Position numbers and translations under genes: made by a program. A DNA stretch of 64,000 bases from Elmis aenea (taxonomy: Eukaryota > Arthropoda > Insecta > Coleoptera > Elmidae), in NCBI GenBank assembly GCA_947652605.1, contig OX393578.1, forward strand, positions 57,853,415 through 57,917,414, in the 5' to 3' direction. The notes beneath the pieces are model-generated. The model searched no databases, was not told where the DNA came from, and saw only the letters and a program-made list of their open reading frames with translations. Of the stretch, positions 42,775 to 54,500 are shown piece by piece (position 1 is the stretch's first letter; each line of letters begins with the position of its first letter).

Positions 42775-43300
42775 TAGACAGGCGTTCGATGTGGTATGAC
42801 CAGTCCAGTCTAGAGTCGATACCTAAACCAAGAAATGATATTTTATTAACAACATTTATAGTTGTGGAATGGTTTTTAAGTTTTAAGTCGGAGGTTAATT
42901 TACTTTGTGAAAATTTTATTACTAGAGTTTTATTGACATTTAAGGTTGGATTGTTCAATGTGAACCAATGTTGGAGTTGGCCCAAGCAGTCAAAGAGTTT
43001 TTGTTCAACATTTTTGGAATCCGAGTCACTAATAATAGCAGATGTGTCTTCGGCAAATTGTATAAGGGAAGTTTTGGCAAAATCTGGAATATCATTTGTG
43101 TACAGTATGTAAAACAGGGGGCCTAAGATTGATCCTTGCGGGACTCCTTTTTTGATTTTCTTTTTGTTAGAATTTAGAATTTTACCTGACGACTGAAGAG
43201 TACTTTCCGGCAACATATTGGTTTCTTTCCGAAAGATAAGATTTTATAAGGTTGTGGGCAGTCCCTCGTATACCATAGTGTTGTAATTTTTTTAACAGTA
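42775..43300 (-). pseudogene. LINE reverse transcriptase fragment (CR1/Jockey-like)
   Basis: The minus strand reads HYGIRGTAHNLIKSYLSERN, then KKGVPQGSILGPLFYILYTN, the palm box QFAEDTSAI, NVEQKLFDCLGQLQHWF and ISFLGLGIDSRLDWSYHIER. The catalytic FADD motif is changed to FAED. It is a family different from the window's Jockey-like copies and resembles the copy at 48046. It is truncated at both ends; the 3' break coincides with the RTE fragment junction. Confidence 0.75.
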
Positions 43301-43560
43301 TATATGTCAAATAAATTTTTGTTCAAAGCAATTTTACCTTGGAAACCGAAACCGCTTGGAACTTATTCATCAACCCAATATCTGTCTTCTCATGTTTTTT
43401 TTAATCGATTTATTTTATGATAAACAATCCAGATTTAAAAATTAACTTACATTTGTTTTGCTACGATCTATTGCCTAAATCAAGGTTTTAGTTATTTTGT
43501 ATAAACTTTACGAAGCTTTTTCTTCATTTCGTTCACAAACAAGAGATTCTTTGCTTTCTT
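43301..43560. other. Intergenic, no gene seen
   Basis: Nothing recognisable. Confidence 0.45.
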
Positions 43561-43564
43561 TTAA

Positions 43565-44135
43565 CCTTTAACTAGTCGCGTGTACTGTGTATACATAACT
43601 ACTCGCATGGCGCCTCGGAGGCACCATTGGGGTTTTAAAACAATATTTTTGACTTAAAATCTTAAAAATGTGTTAAACTGCTTTATTCATGAAATATAAG
43701 CTAAATCTTAAAAAGAATAACAATGACTAAATAAATTATAAGATATAGAAAATATATATCTGTATATAAAACATTACTGTAAAAACAGAATTTATTTTTT
43801 TTTTAATACGAATCAAACATTGGATGCAAAGCATTCACTGCACAGTTTTATTGTATGCTCTGAACAAATATTTTTATGGCATTGCGAACAAATTTGTTGC
43901 GAATGTCGATTTTTAGCCCTAGGGCATAAATGATAGCGTTCATGCCAAGTAGCACATAATTGCATTTTACGGACTGTAAAATAGAGAAATATGAATAATA
44001 CTATATAATTCGTATTCCTAAAAGTACATTTGAGGAATACATAAACAGATATTAGTGACAAAAAAATTATTAAAAATGTAACAACGATTTAAAAAACGCT
44101 TGGCGCCTCTGCGGCGCCGTGCGACTACTTAAAGG
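43565..44135 (-). mobile_element. piggyBac-derived element, 571 bp, copy 2
   Basis: Inverted relative to copy 1 and of identical length. The left flank is TTAA (43561-43564); the right flank reads TTTTAA, so the duplication is nearly but not exactly kept. The ends are CCTTTAACTAGTCGC and, from the right, CCTTTAAGTAGTCGC, with the GGCGCC palindromes inside. Coding on the minus strand. Confidence 0.88.
43813..44061 (-). CDS. piggyBac C-terminal cysteine-rich domain ORF, copy 2
   Basis: The open frame has 82 codons and differs from copy 1 at six residues (3, 11, 39, 66, 71, 77). It retains C46, C58, C61, C66, H69, C74 and C77, seven of the eight C5HC2 ligands; only position 43 is Tyr, as in copy 1. 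The last exon corresponds to 43973-43813 behind an acceptor-like TTTTACAG. This is the better-preserved copy and could fold around at least one zinc site. The catalytic domain is absent. Expression is unknown. Confidence 0.6.
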   Translation of the reverse strand: MSLISVYVFLKCTFRNTNYIVLFIFLYFTVRKMQLCATWHERYHLCPRAKNRHSQQICSQCHKNICSEHTIKLCSECFASNV

Positions 44136-44141
44136 TTTTAA

Positions 44142-44964
44142 ATAAATTATTTAAAAAATCAGAGCAAAAGCGTTTTAATAATACAGACTACTACCAAATT
44201 CTTTTTTTTTTTTCATATCTTATACTTTATGTATGTGAGCTTTTGCGTTATTTATTTTATTAGATGTATTCACTTACGAGAATATTTAAATAATAATTAC
44301 AAACAACAGTGATGTTAAAACAGTATTGATTCCGTTAAATTAAATAAATTTTAGTTATTATCATATGAAACATCAAAAGCGTTTTTCTTTTATGTTTTCA
44401 TATTTTATGTCCCTAATGTATTTATTCTATGAACTACACAGTGAATGATAGCCTAAGAATTATTAACAAATGCTCGCAGGAGAAATGTGATAAATTTCCG
44501 GGCCAAATGTGATTGTTTCAACTTTCAGCTGGCTTTACAACGTGTTACGTTTGACAGATACTCGAAAAAAAATGCGTTTTCGTAACATTTTCTCGGTCTC
44601 CTTTCAAAGTGTTTAAGGAAATGAGTCGAAGTGGGTGCGGGAAAACCTATCGACTGCGTTTGTTTCGAAGCGCTTTTCAATATTTCACGGAAAACACATG
44701 TTCGTTGAAGCTAGTACAGCAAAATTTATGAACAGAAAAATAAAAATAGTGATTGATGTTGCTCATGTACGTAATTTAACGGAACGTTTCATCACAATTA
44801 AATGGTTTACGACATTCCGATGTTGAATTAAAAGTATATAATGTAGCAATAAAAGTTTACTCACAAAATGTTTTCCTTTTATAATTTTTTTTTTAATTAA
44901 CGTATTAATTAATGAAAGTATACGGCGCAAGAATAAAATTAACATTACATGTGTAACTCTATTA
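44142..44964. other. Intergenic, no clear gene
   Basis: A GC-richer patch at 44500-44830 has a 63-codon plus frame without recognised domains. Confidence 0.35.
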
Positions 44965-44966
44965 TA

Positions 44967-45485
44967 CAGGGTGTCCCCATTATACACGGCAAAAAAGTAG
45001 GTGCATATTCCTGAGTGAAAATGATGACCATTTGTCAAATATTTTGTTATCCGAAAATGCTTCCTTTCAAAGTTAGAGACCTCCAAAGTTGCAAGAAAAA
45101 AAATTTAAAAAATCGATTACGTCCTAGCCGTTTAAGCTAGAGCCATCAAACTTGGCCGAAATGTTTGGGTGTTTCCCATTGACTTTGTGGGATAATTAGA
45201 AAGAAAACACGTAATTGGAAGTATGATTTATAGTCAGGTCATCCGCTTACCATCTTCAGAATTTTTTTCTCTGGAATAAAATTGAAAATGTCATTCGTCC
45301 ATAAGAAAGTACGACTTAAGAGGAAAAAATTCGTCCCTCTTTGTTTTTTGCTGTAAACGTAGCCGTTTTCGAGAAAATTAGCGCTAAAGATGCATCGACA
45401 AACTCTGTTTATACACCTCAAATATTTTTTTTTACTAAACTTAGTTGGCTAATGTCATGCTTGACTTAAGGCTGTATGTTTCTCT
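44967..45485 (+). repeat. TACAGGGTGTCCCC dispersed repeat
   Basis: Begins TA-CAGGGTGTCCCC and carries the phrases CGATTACGTCCTAGCCGTTT, AGAGCCATCAAACTTGGCC and AGCCGTTTTCGAGAAAAT. The far end was not found. A related phrase lies at 16915-16950, and the TTTTCGAGAA phrase recurs in the array at 48746-59474. Confidence 0.55.
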
Positions 45486-45491
45486 ATAATA

Positions 45492-45640
45492 TACCAGGTG
45501 TAAATGAAGTGTGGTACACCCCCTCTTTTTCTATAGTTTTGATTTTAGATTAATGAAATTTTAGACATACCTATAACATGTGCAAAAAAACGGGTTTAAA
45601 AAATACAGAGAGTTCTATTTAAAAAAAAAGGTACCTATTT
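45492..45640 (+). repeat. Arm of the 29033-type palindromic element
   Basis: Starts CCAGGTGTAAATGAAGTG after TA, then CTATAGTTTTGATTTTAGA, GTGCAAAAAAACGGGTTT, matching the arm order at 30070-30165 (inverted). Only one arm is present. Confidence 0.55.
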
Positions 45641-47315
45641 ATTTATGTCCAAAATGTATGGATAGAACAAAATAGACGTCTTGTGTATTATTTTCAAAGA
45701 TCATTTGGTGGCACCACCAATTTATTTTTAATTCATTCACCGTTGCTTACTTTTTTTATGAACAGACGCAAAATATTTAATAGCAAACAAGCCATATTGA
45801 TTTTGTTTTCTGTTTATGACGCTGAACAAAAATGTATGAATAGAATTCCGAACACACATTCGACTTTGTAAATTAAACAGGATGATTTATTCCGGGCAAA
45901 GCAGGTTGTGTGGTAAATTAAGTTTCAAACTGCTTGTTAAATTTTAACAGCAAGTTTACAACGCAATACATTGCATGGAAATTCTCTATATGTACCTATG
46001 TATGCGTGCTTTTGCTGAATCTACGAATCAAGTTTATTCAGCCACTCGTGCGAGATAAAGCACCAGCCCCACGCAGCGAATACCCGTTTGTGGTATTTTA
46101 CTTTATTTCTTGCTTCATCAAAATTTACATTCCAAACGAACAATTTACTATAAAAATTACTTTTTAACTCGTTTACCTAAATATTAAAAAATGTTATCAT
46201 TAAAACGCTAGAAAGATTGCTCGTACTTAAACATTGCTTATAACTTCTTCTCCAGCTTTGTTGCACTTTTTCAGTTACTCGTAGTTTAAAAAATGAAACC
46301 TACAATGGAATATAGTAATGAATCCTGGATTCAATCAATGCCATGGTAGTGAGATTTCTAATAAAAGTCGAAGAGAGTACGAGAAAAGATAAAATAAAGA
46401 ATGAAGGATTCAGAATAATTAAAAATGAAAAAATTTGGTTTAATTCTACAAATTTTTTTGCGACTTTTTTCCAACTTAAGTTTAGTTCAATATTGTGTTC
46501 AAGTACTTATATAAGAATTAAAGGCATTGAACATTTTTAGTACAACATAAATAAAAGATCTTTGACCAACTTTTTTGTTACTTCGATATAATGTGGCAAA
46601 AAAGTGGCTTCTTGTGTTATAATATTTTACTGTTATGGTAATTAGATAATCAGATTTTTTAAGTGATATAAAACATTTAATAAGTAAAGTTTAGTAACAG
46701 AAAATAAATTAGTTTCTAAAGGATAACGTCATGGTTTATTATATAGTCTTAAAGCCTGCGGTTCAATCAAGAACACAAAAAAGTACACTGTAATCAAAGG
46801 TAGTTATGTAGAAAAAAAAATATTTTGGTTCTCCAACGTGTAGATTGCATTAAAATAAGCTCTTGTTTATGGCATTTTTACCCCATTATCTCAGGTTTAA
46901 TGGTCTTTCCTTTGGTCTAATTTCCTCAGCTCTTACTTCATGGGGTTTTTGGCATCCTTTAGTGTTTGACTCAGTTTAAATAACAAGTATATTACGTAGT
47001 CATCGCCGTTGGTTGTTATAATTGAGCCCTTGTGTATAGCTTCCATATTTAATTATTCTTTGGATTTTGTTTTTCACCATTTCGTTAAATTTTATTCTAT
47101 ATTTGTCAGCAACCAAGCGAAAAGGGTTAAATGTGCTTTTCGCATGTTTAAAACACGTCGCCTGCTGCCACTTGGAGCACACTTTCTTACCTTCATCGTT
47201 TCAAATTCTATTACTGTTTCTTAAATTGTTATAGTTTATTTGCATTCTTTAAACAACATTGACCAATTTAGCATTTATTTATTCGTGTTAACACCCCAAA
47301 GGTTAGCAGTTCAAA
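45641..47315. other. Intergenic, no clear gene
   Basis: Short frames at 45683, 45934, 46343 and 47000 carry no recognised domains. No repeats with defined ends. Confidence 0.35.
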
Positions 47316-47621
47316 ATGTATGACAAAGTTTATTCTCGTATAATTGATTCTAATATTATTACAGAACTTCTTATATTACAATTTCATACAGCTACAGAGA
47401 GCACACTGGAAACTTTTACAAGTTGTTTCGGGCCGAACTTCTTAGCTGTTACTTTCCAACACCGACGAGTTTGTTTAGTGGTCCTTGTCGTTCCCCAACC
47501 CCACAATGAAAATAAAGATACTCCGTCTCTGTTTAATCAATATCAACCTCCTGAATTAGAGTGTAAGCTAAATGACGGAGGTTCTACTAAAAGACAGTTT
47601 AGTAAGCTGCTAAAGTTTTAA
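47316..47621 (+). other. 101-codon open frame of unknown origin
   Basis: Contains a non-random-looking stretch RVCLVVLVVPQPHNENKDTP followed by LFNQYQPPELECKLNDGG. No family was recognised and no start context or splice structure supports it; it may be a repeat-derived or spurious frame. Confidence 0.25.
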
Positions 47622-47839
47622 GCAAAACCCTTAGATTTAATTTACTTTTTGGGGATTTGGCGGCTGAAAAGAAGACTTACCAAGACACTCTTGGATTCTT
47701 TAACCGACTAAGTATTGACACACAAGGAAAACTTTAAACTTCTGAACTTATACCTGGTTTACATTATTATCTGATCTTAGTATACAATGGCTAGGCTAAA
47801 TTAATTAAAAATAATAACTGTTTTCTTAAATAAGTATGT

Positions 47840-47950
47840 TCAAAGTAATTTCCTTCAGCAATAATACACTTTACCATTCTTACTCTCCACTTATTAAAAG
47901 CTCTTAACCAATTTTATTTTGGAATACTTGCAAAAATCGTGTATTAAACT
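47840..47950 (-). pseudogene. mariner-family transposase C-terminal remnant
   Basis: Minus-strand NWLRAFNKWRVRMVKCIIAE then GNYFEHTYL: the tail of a mariner-type transposase (W..R...CI...G.YFE). The DDD catalytic region is missing. It is better preserved than the relative at 6045-6145. Confidence 0.5.
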
Positions 47951-48045
47951 CCTCGGACAAGAACTTTTAGCTGTGTTCACCACATATTTACTTTGCTGTA
48001 CTAACAGAAAAAATATATAACTCTCTCTACAATTCTACCCCATGT

Positions 48046-48745
48046 GCCGCCATATTTCTAGACTAGGCCAAAGCGTTTGATAACGTGAAGCATATTATAC
48101 TACTTAAAAAATTCAATTCAATTGGAATAAGGGGTAGTGCCCTAAACTTATTTAAAACTTACTTATCTGATAATCAAATTGTTAAAGTAGGTGGTTACTT
48201 TAGTCCTTCAAAAATTATCACATGTGGTGTGTCTCAAGGAACAGTCCAATGTTATTTTTAATTTATGTTAATGATCTACTACTATCTAATAACATTCATG
48301 GATGGCTCTGTGATAGCATACGCAGATGACACTGTTCTCTTCCTTGAGGCAAGTACATGGACTGAAGTGAGAATATGGCGTGCAAGATCTTTAATTTATA
48401 AAACTATGGTTGGATACTAATATTCTCACTCTTAATGGAAAAAAGTTATTTTATTACATTTTCTGTATATAAAAACCATCAACCAATTTGGGAGAATACT
48501 AAAATTCATGATGTTAAGTGTAATCTTGTAAATAATTGTGATTGTACTTGTCTAATAACTCGAGTAAACTCTGTTAAATATCTAGGAATTACAATAGATA
48601 AATTTATGAGGTGGGACGTACACACTAATAATCTATGAACCCGAGTTAGAAAAACAATATAGGTACCTGTTCAAAAATTTGAGAACTATTCTATCTATTC
48701 CTACCTTACGTACTTTTTACTTTGCATTGATACAATCTCTTTTAA
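48046..48745 (+). pseudogene. LINE reverse transcriptase, 5' piece (split by array)
   Basis: The plus strand reads AKAFDNVKHIILLKKFNSIG, IRGSALNLFKTYLSDNQIV, CGVSQGT, the palm box YADDTVLFLEAS, then RVNSVKYLGITIDKFMRWDV and LRTFYFALIQSLL, with several shifts and stops. It is cut after ..QSLL at 48740 and resumes 10.7 kb away at 59475. The tribe resembles 42775-43300. Confidence 0.8.
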
Positions 48746-49352
48746 TAATTTATTTTGAAATTTGGTGGAGGTGTCGGGTAATTTTACTATAGCAATTTAA
48801 ATTAATTAATATCTCGGTAGTTTAAATAGTTACAAAAAAGTTTTAAATACAAAAGTTATTTAGCATCACGAACTGTATAATCCTAAACTATTTTTGAATG
48901 TACAGAGTGTTCGGTTTTCGAGAACCAACATGCAACTTTCTTATTTTAAATACAACACCCTGTATATTTTTACGTTTTCTTGTAGAAAACTTAATTGCCT
49001 ACAATAAACATTAAGCATGTCCTATACCTGTAATCGATATTTCTCAAGTAATTTCGATTTTTAAACTTTTTCGAAAAAATAAAGGTTTTACACAAATTAT
49101 TTGTTTGCATTGTTATTTGAGTAGATACGAACAAACTTTAAATGCAAAAGTTGTTTGACATCACGAACTGCATAACCCTGCATACTTTTTAAATATACAG
49201 AGTGTTCCGTTTTCGATAACCGACATGCAACTTTGTTATTTTAAATACAACACTCTATATATTTTTACGTTTTCTTGTAGACAATCAAATATACTATTAA
49301 AAACATTAAGCATGTCCTATACCTAAAATCAATATTAAGAGTTATTACAATG
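48746..49352 (+). repeat. Satellite-like array, left part
   Basis: Two tandem units of about 310-320 bp. Shared core: GGCATCACGAACTGCATAA, a CAGAGTGTTCCGTTTTCGAG run, ACCGACATGCAACTTTGTTA, ACAACACCCTGTATATTTTT, then ACGTTTTCTTGTAGA, AAGCATGTCCTATACCTAAA and TTCTCGAGTTATT. The first half differs between units: type A has GAAATTTGGTGGAGGTGCCG, type B has CTTTTTCGAA..ATAAAGGTT. No coding. Confidence 0.85.
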
Positions 49353-49360
49353 TTAACACG

Positions 49361-49566
49361 AGTTATATTGTAGTTTACAGTGTATACATTACTTGTATTA
49401 CATGAAATCTTAGGTCAGCATGATAACAATAGCTTAGGTAGACAAAACCGTAAACATATGTAGAATGCTAGTTGTAAGTTAGTTATGTTTGATACTTTGT
49501 AGAATTCGCTTGCTTCTAATAAAAATTGTTTTTTAAAAACTCTTTGAGTTTAATTTGAATTTAACT
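49361..49566 (+). repeat. 5' LTR
   Basis: 206 bp, AGTTA...TAACT ends. Poly(A) signal AATAAA at 49518-49523. Matches the 3' LTR base for base by eye. Confidence 0.95.
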
Positions 49567-49583
49567 GGCGCAGTCGGTAGGAT
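49566..49583 (+). other. Primer-binding site (tRNA-Ser type)
   Basis: TGGCGCAGTCGGTAGGAT overlaps the last LTR base. TGGCGCAGTCGG complements the 3' end of tRNA-Ser, as in the 17.6/297 group; gypsy itself uses tRNA-Lys. Confidence 0.8.
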
Positions 49584-50289
49584 TCAGCCGTTTTAGTACA
49601 AAAATCGACAAAAACGTGTGTTTTAACACTTAAGCTGAATTCAACAACACTACCTTCGAGATCAACTAACTCCGTTGTGAAAATCAATTTTAACTCCAAT
49701 TTGAAGACAAACATCGCGGATAATTGCGAGAAAAAATTGTGGACTAGCAATTGAACAACTACAAGAAGAAACCGTACTAGTAGTTGCACCTGGATCAACT
49801 TCATCCAGCCAACCAAACGTTTATGGTAATTCAAGTAGCCGTTTGGAGGAGGACAAACATCGCCCACCTTCCAGACATCCGACGGACTGAAGACAGCATC
49901 GCCGACGTCCCGAAGAACCCAGGTCCGAGGACAAACATTGCCAACACACCTGGTTTAAGTTAAGAAAACAACCGCACAGACGGACAATAATGAAAACAAC
50001 AGCGCTCTTAATATTGTAAGTCGCTAACGAATTATTTTCAGAGCAAAATAAAATATTTTAGATTTAAGTTTGCTACTTAAAAAACAAAAAGCAAAATATT
50101 AAACAATTAATAATAATTTAGTATTAACCTGAACTGAAGTAATTTATTAAGTACGCTAAAATTGTCGGAGTACGCAATGACTAGTTAGCTTATTAATAAT
50201 ATTACAACAGTTGCTAAAGGAACCCTTAAACAAAAATAATAATCATTATCCCCTAATTAAATAACCTAAAATAAACTGTAATAAACTAC
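49584..50289 (+). other. Untranslated leader of the LTR element
   Basis: About 700 bp between primer site and gag. It contains ACCTTCGAGATC / GAACTCAAC-like tracts and repeated GGACAAACAT..CGCC phrases (49850-49940), and the env leader exon with its splice donor. It probably holds packaging signals; none can be identified by eye. Confidence 0.6.
49990..50021 (+). promoter_or_regulatory. Candidate env leader exon and splice donor
   Basis: An ATG at 49990 opens eight codons of hydrophobic, signal-peptide-like character (KTTALLI), cut in the ninth by a perfect donor GTAAGT at 50016-50021 (phase: two bases of a codon upstream). Unspliced, the frame stops at once. Errantivirus env genes are expressed from a spliced RNA, and an in-phase acceptor lies at 55316-55317. 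Confidence 0.6.
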
Positions 50290-51540
50290 ATGCAAGACAG
50301 CGAAAATTTACTGTCTTTACTACAAAATCTAAACTTAGAAGATATACCAGAGGAAAACGAAAACGAGCCAACAGCCATGTCTACTCCAACATTTCACCTA
50401 GAATACCTAAAAACAGTGCCAGAATTTGATGGTACCCCTCATAAACTTTCCGAATATGTGAGATCAGCCGAAGTTATAATCAATCAATACTTCGCCAATC
50501 CAACCCAAGATGTATTCCTCCACACCCTAGTTATCTCAGCTTTAAGAACAAAACTAAGTGGACGAGCACTTTTAGTAACTAGCGGACGAGAAATAACCAA
50601 CTGGAACGAATTAAAAACAATATTACAAAGATCATTTGCCGATCAACGATCAGAAAGCTCACTTTTACGAGACTTGATGCTGCTAAAGCAACGAAATGAA
50701 ACAGCACAAGAATATTTTGAAACATGTCAACAAACTAGAAGCCTTCTATTTTCAAATCTACAACTAAATGAACAAAGCCCAATGGTGAGACAGGTAAAGA
50801 AAGCTCAATATGACACCTTAACACTCAAAGCATACCTTAGTGGCCTTAAAGAACCTTTAGGCAGCTTTTTACGAAGTATGAGACCAGCTACGTTAGAGGA
50901 CGCCATTAATTACATCATAGAAGAAGAAAACGTACTCTATTCTAGAAGAACAGAATCAGAATTTCACAGAAAAAATGTAACCAATCAAAAGAAACCAACT
51001 ACATCTTTTGGACTACGCATGAATTCCGGCGCAGTTAATACAAATCATTGGAAACCCGATCACCAATACATGGGATATCCAAGAATGCAACAATCACATT
51101 TTCAAAATAATATAAGACCAACGAACTTCCCTGTACAAGCACCGAATGGACAACAGTGGCAATCGTTTACACGAAATCAAACGTTTCCACAACGCCCTAA
51201 CAGTCAGTTTACGAGAAACGTATTTGCACCGCAAAACCGTGCACAACCACGTGCTACACCGATGGATACATCATCAGGCGCAACACGAAGAACTATGCAA
51301 TCATCACGAAATACACCCAGTGTTCAAAGATCAATGACACAAAGAAATATACCGTACATACAACAGTCTAATCAAGGACGAAATTTTATTTCTGAAGAGC
51401 TACATTTCCAAGAAGAACCTGAAGATGAATCATTCATACCTGACGAAGACGAAGAATATATAGCACAAGATTTTGACGAAAATTATGAACACGACGAATT
51501 GGATTTTACCACACTTACAGTGAAAAACGAGAATACCTAG
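50290..51540 (+). CDS. Gag of errantivirus-like element
   Basis: 416 residues. The N-terminal 45 residues are acidic (NLEDIPEENENEP). A capsid-like helical region follows (about 50-210) with PEFDGTPHKLSEYVRSAE, LSGRAL and FADQRSESSLLRDL, motifs of the gypsy/errantivirus capsid, and a LKAYLSGLKEPLGSFLR block. The C-terminal part (230-350) is rich in Arg, Asn and Gln and contains no CCHC knuckle, typical of 17.6/297-type Gag; the last 50 residues are acidic. The ATG used is the first in frame after the leader. The gene ends in TAG at 51538-51540, overlapping the pol frame by about 50 bases; it assembles particles that package the element RNA. Confidence 0.92.
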   Translation: MQDSENLLSLLQNLNLEDIPEENENEPTAMSTPTFHLEYLKTVPEFDGTPHKLSEYVRSAEVIINQYFANPTQDVFLHTLVISALRTKLSGRALLVTSGREITNWNELKTILQRSFADQRSESSLLRDLMLLKQRNETAQEYFETCQQTRSLLFSNLQLNEQSPMVRQVKKAQYDTLTLKAYLSGLKEPLGSFLRSMRPATLEDAINYIIEEENVLYSRRTESEFHRKNVTNQKKPTTSFGLRMNSGAVNTNHWKPDHQYMGYPRMQQSHFQNNIRPTNFPVQAPNGQQWQSFTRNQTFPQRPNSQFTRNVFAPQNRAQPRATPMDTSSGATRRTMQSSRNTPSVQRSMTQRNIPYIQQSNQGRNFISEELHFQEEPEDESFIPDEDEEYIAQDFDENYEHDELDFTTLTVKNENT

Positions 51541-54500
51541 CAAATAATGAACAATTCTACAACAGCAATTATGACGACTATCAGCCTGAACTAATACAGA
51601 TAAATAACCAAAAAGAATCTCATTTACCATGCATTTACATACCGCAACTCAAAGCAAATTTCCTAATCGACACTGGAGCCTCTAGAACTTTAATAAAACC
51701 TGAAATCGCTTACAAATACTTTCCAGAATTAATTCAAGAAGAACAATTTCAAATACAAACTGCTCATCACATTTCAACACATAACGAAACAGCAACAATT
51801 AGATTACCAACTATATTTAAAGTCAACAAAATTCACAAATTTCACCTATTTAATTTCGACCCTAAATACGATGGACTTATTGGAACAGATTTACTAAAGA
51901 AATTAAAAGCTAAAATTAACCTCTCAGACAACTTATTAGAAACTGAAAGCACTCAAATTCCATTACGCTCAGTTGAAGACGTAAATACAAAAATAAACTA
52001 TCAAATAACAGTCGAACCGAGAACTGAGAAAATAATTCAAATACCTGTAACCAAAAACATTAAACAAGGTATCATTGAACATCAAAAACTTAATCAAAAT
52101 GTAGAAATACCAGCCTCATATGTTACTGTAAAAGATTATTACGCAACAACTACCATTATTAACACTAGTGATGAAGAAGCGACATTCACTTTGACGGAAC
52201 CTGTACAAATAGAACTTGTAGAAGAAAATCCCAACATACAAAACTTACATTATCAAACAGAACATCCCAATTACAATTATTCATTAAATGCATCTCAAAT
52301 TAAGAAACTTCAAAGACAAAATTTACAACAATTACGACTAGAACATCTTAACGATGAAGAATTCACTTTAATAAAAAATTTATGTGAAGACTTTCAAGAC
52401 ATATTTTATTGTGAAGATATACCTCTCACCTTTACCAACCAAATTAAACATGAAATTAAAACTTCAGACAACAACCCTACATATGCAAAAAATTACCGTT
52501 ATCCTCAAGTACACCGGCAAGAAGTAAGAAGACAAATCGATAAAATGTTGAAAGATAAAATTATTAGACCAAGCACATCCCCTTGGAGTTCCCCCGTATG
52601 GGTAGTGCCAAAAAAAGCAGATGCTTCCGGCAACCAAAAGTGGCGAATAGTAATCGACTATCGATCATTAAATGAAAAGACAATCGATGACAAGTACCCA
52701 CTGCCAAATATAACAGACATCCTAGATAAATTAGGACGTAGTCAGTATTTTACTACACTCGACCTAGCATCAGGATTCCATCAAGTACAAGTAGAAGAAC
52801 GCGATATCCCTAAAACAGCGTTCAGCACAGAGAATGGACACTATGAATTCCAAAGAATGCCAATGGGACTTAAAAATTCCCCCTCCACCTTCCAGCGAGT
52901 GATGGACAACATCCTCAGAGGCATACAAAACGAGAAATGTCTAGTGTATTTAGATGACATCATAATATTTTCGACGTCATTACAAGAACATATAGCAAGA
53001 TTAAAAGAAGTATTTTTACGTCTACGACAAACAAATTTCAAAATCCAACTTGATAAAAGCGAATTTTTAAAGAGAGAAGTGCAATACTTAGGACATATCA
53101 TAACACCTGAAGGAGTACAGCCCAACCCAGATAAGATCAAAGCTATAAAAAATTATCCAATACCTAAAACACAAAAGGAATTAAAGGGATTTCTAGGACT
53201 ACTAGGCTATTACCGCAAATTTATAAAAGATTTCGCCAAATTGACAAAACCAATGACTAAATGTTTAAAAAAGGGAGCCCAAATTATATATTCAAACGAA
53301 TTTAAAGAATCTTTCGAAAAATGTAAAAACATATTAATGAATAAACCAATACTTCAGTACCCCGATTTTAGTAAGGAATTTAATTTAACTACAGACGCCT
53401 CAAACATAGCAATAGGAGCTATCTTATCACAAGGACCAATAGGAAAAGATTTACCTATTGCCTATGCATCCCGAACTTTGAACGAATCCGAACAACGATA
53501 TTCAGCAATAGAAAAGGAATTGTTAGCAATTGTATGGGCAACAAAATACTTCAGACCATACCTATACGGACAAAAATTTAAGATAATCACCGATCATAAG
53601 CCGTTACAATGGTTACACTCCTTAAAAGAACCTAATTCAAAGCTATCCCGATGGAGATTACGACTTGAAGAATTTGACTTCGACGTTATCTACAAAAAAG
53701 GTTCAACCAACACCAACGCCGACGCATTATCAAGAATACGAATTAACCCGATTGATACCCAATCATTACAAGTAGAAGTAGATTCAGAATTAGACCAATT
53801 ACTTAACGAAATCAACCAAGATCGAGAACAATTGCACACACCGATACCAATAATGGAACCAACACTAATTCAACCGAGGACACCGGACGTAATACCATTC
53901 GACACAATAACAATTGAAGATTCACCTGATGAACGTAACGAAAATTTAACACCTACTGTTCATTCGCAAGATAACTCGACGCCTAGTATACCAATATGCG
54001 AAGACGCCCTTGATAGTAAAAGAAATCAAATAATAATGACAATCGTCCATGGAACATCAGCAAAAGCCAAAATAGAAAAGAAAGAAAAAAATACGATAAT
54101 AACTGCTTACTTAGGAGATAATAACCTAAAACTTAACATATTACAATTTTTAAAGGAATATTGCGCACCAAACAAAACATATTATTGTTTATTTCCGAAC
54201 GAAGAAACCTATAAATTTACATGCGAATTAATCACAACTCATTTTGCACAAAACCAAATTGCTTTTCGCAAATGTACAAGACGACTCTTACACATATTAA
54301 ACAAAGAAGACAGAGTAGAAATAATTACTAATCAACATGAAGGAAAAACAAACCACCGTGGAATAATTGCCACCTGTATGGCAATAAAAAGAAATTATTA
54401 TTGGGAAAATTTAGATGACGACGTCACAGCCTTTGTAAATAAATGCATACTATGTAGAAAAACAAAGTACGAACGACACCCCACAAAAACACCTCTAAAT

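Noticed and set aside
49550..49867. 105-codon minus frame in the LTR element leader
   Set aside because: Antisense to the leader and primer site; no support.
52841..53140. 99-codon minus-strand frame
   Set aside because: Antisense shadow of the reverse transcriptase domain of pol; so is 54398-54583.
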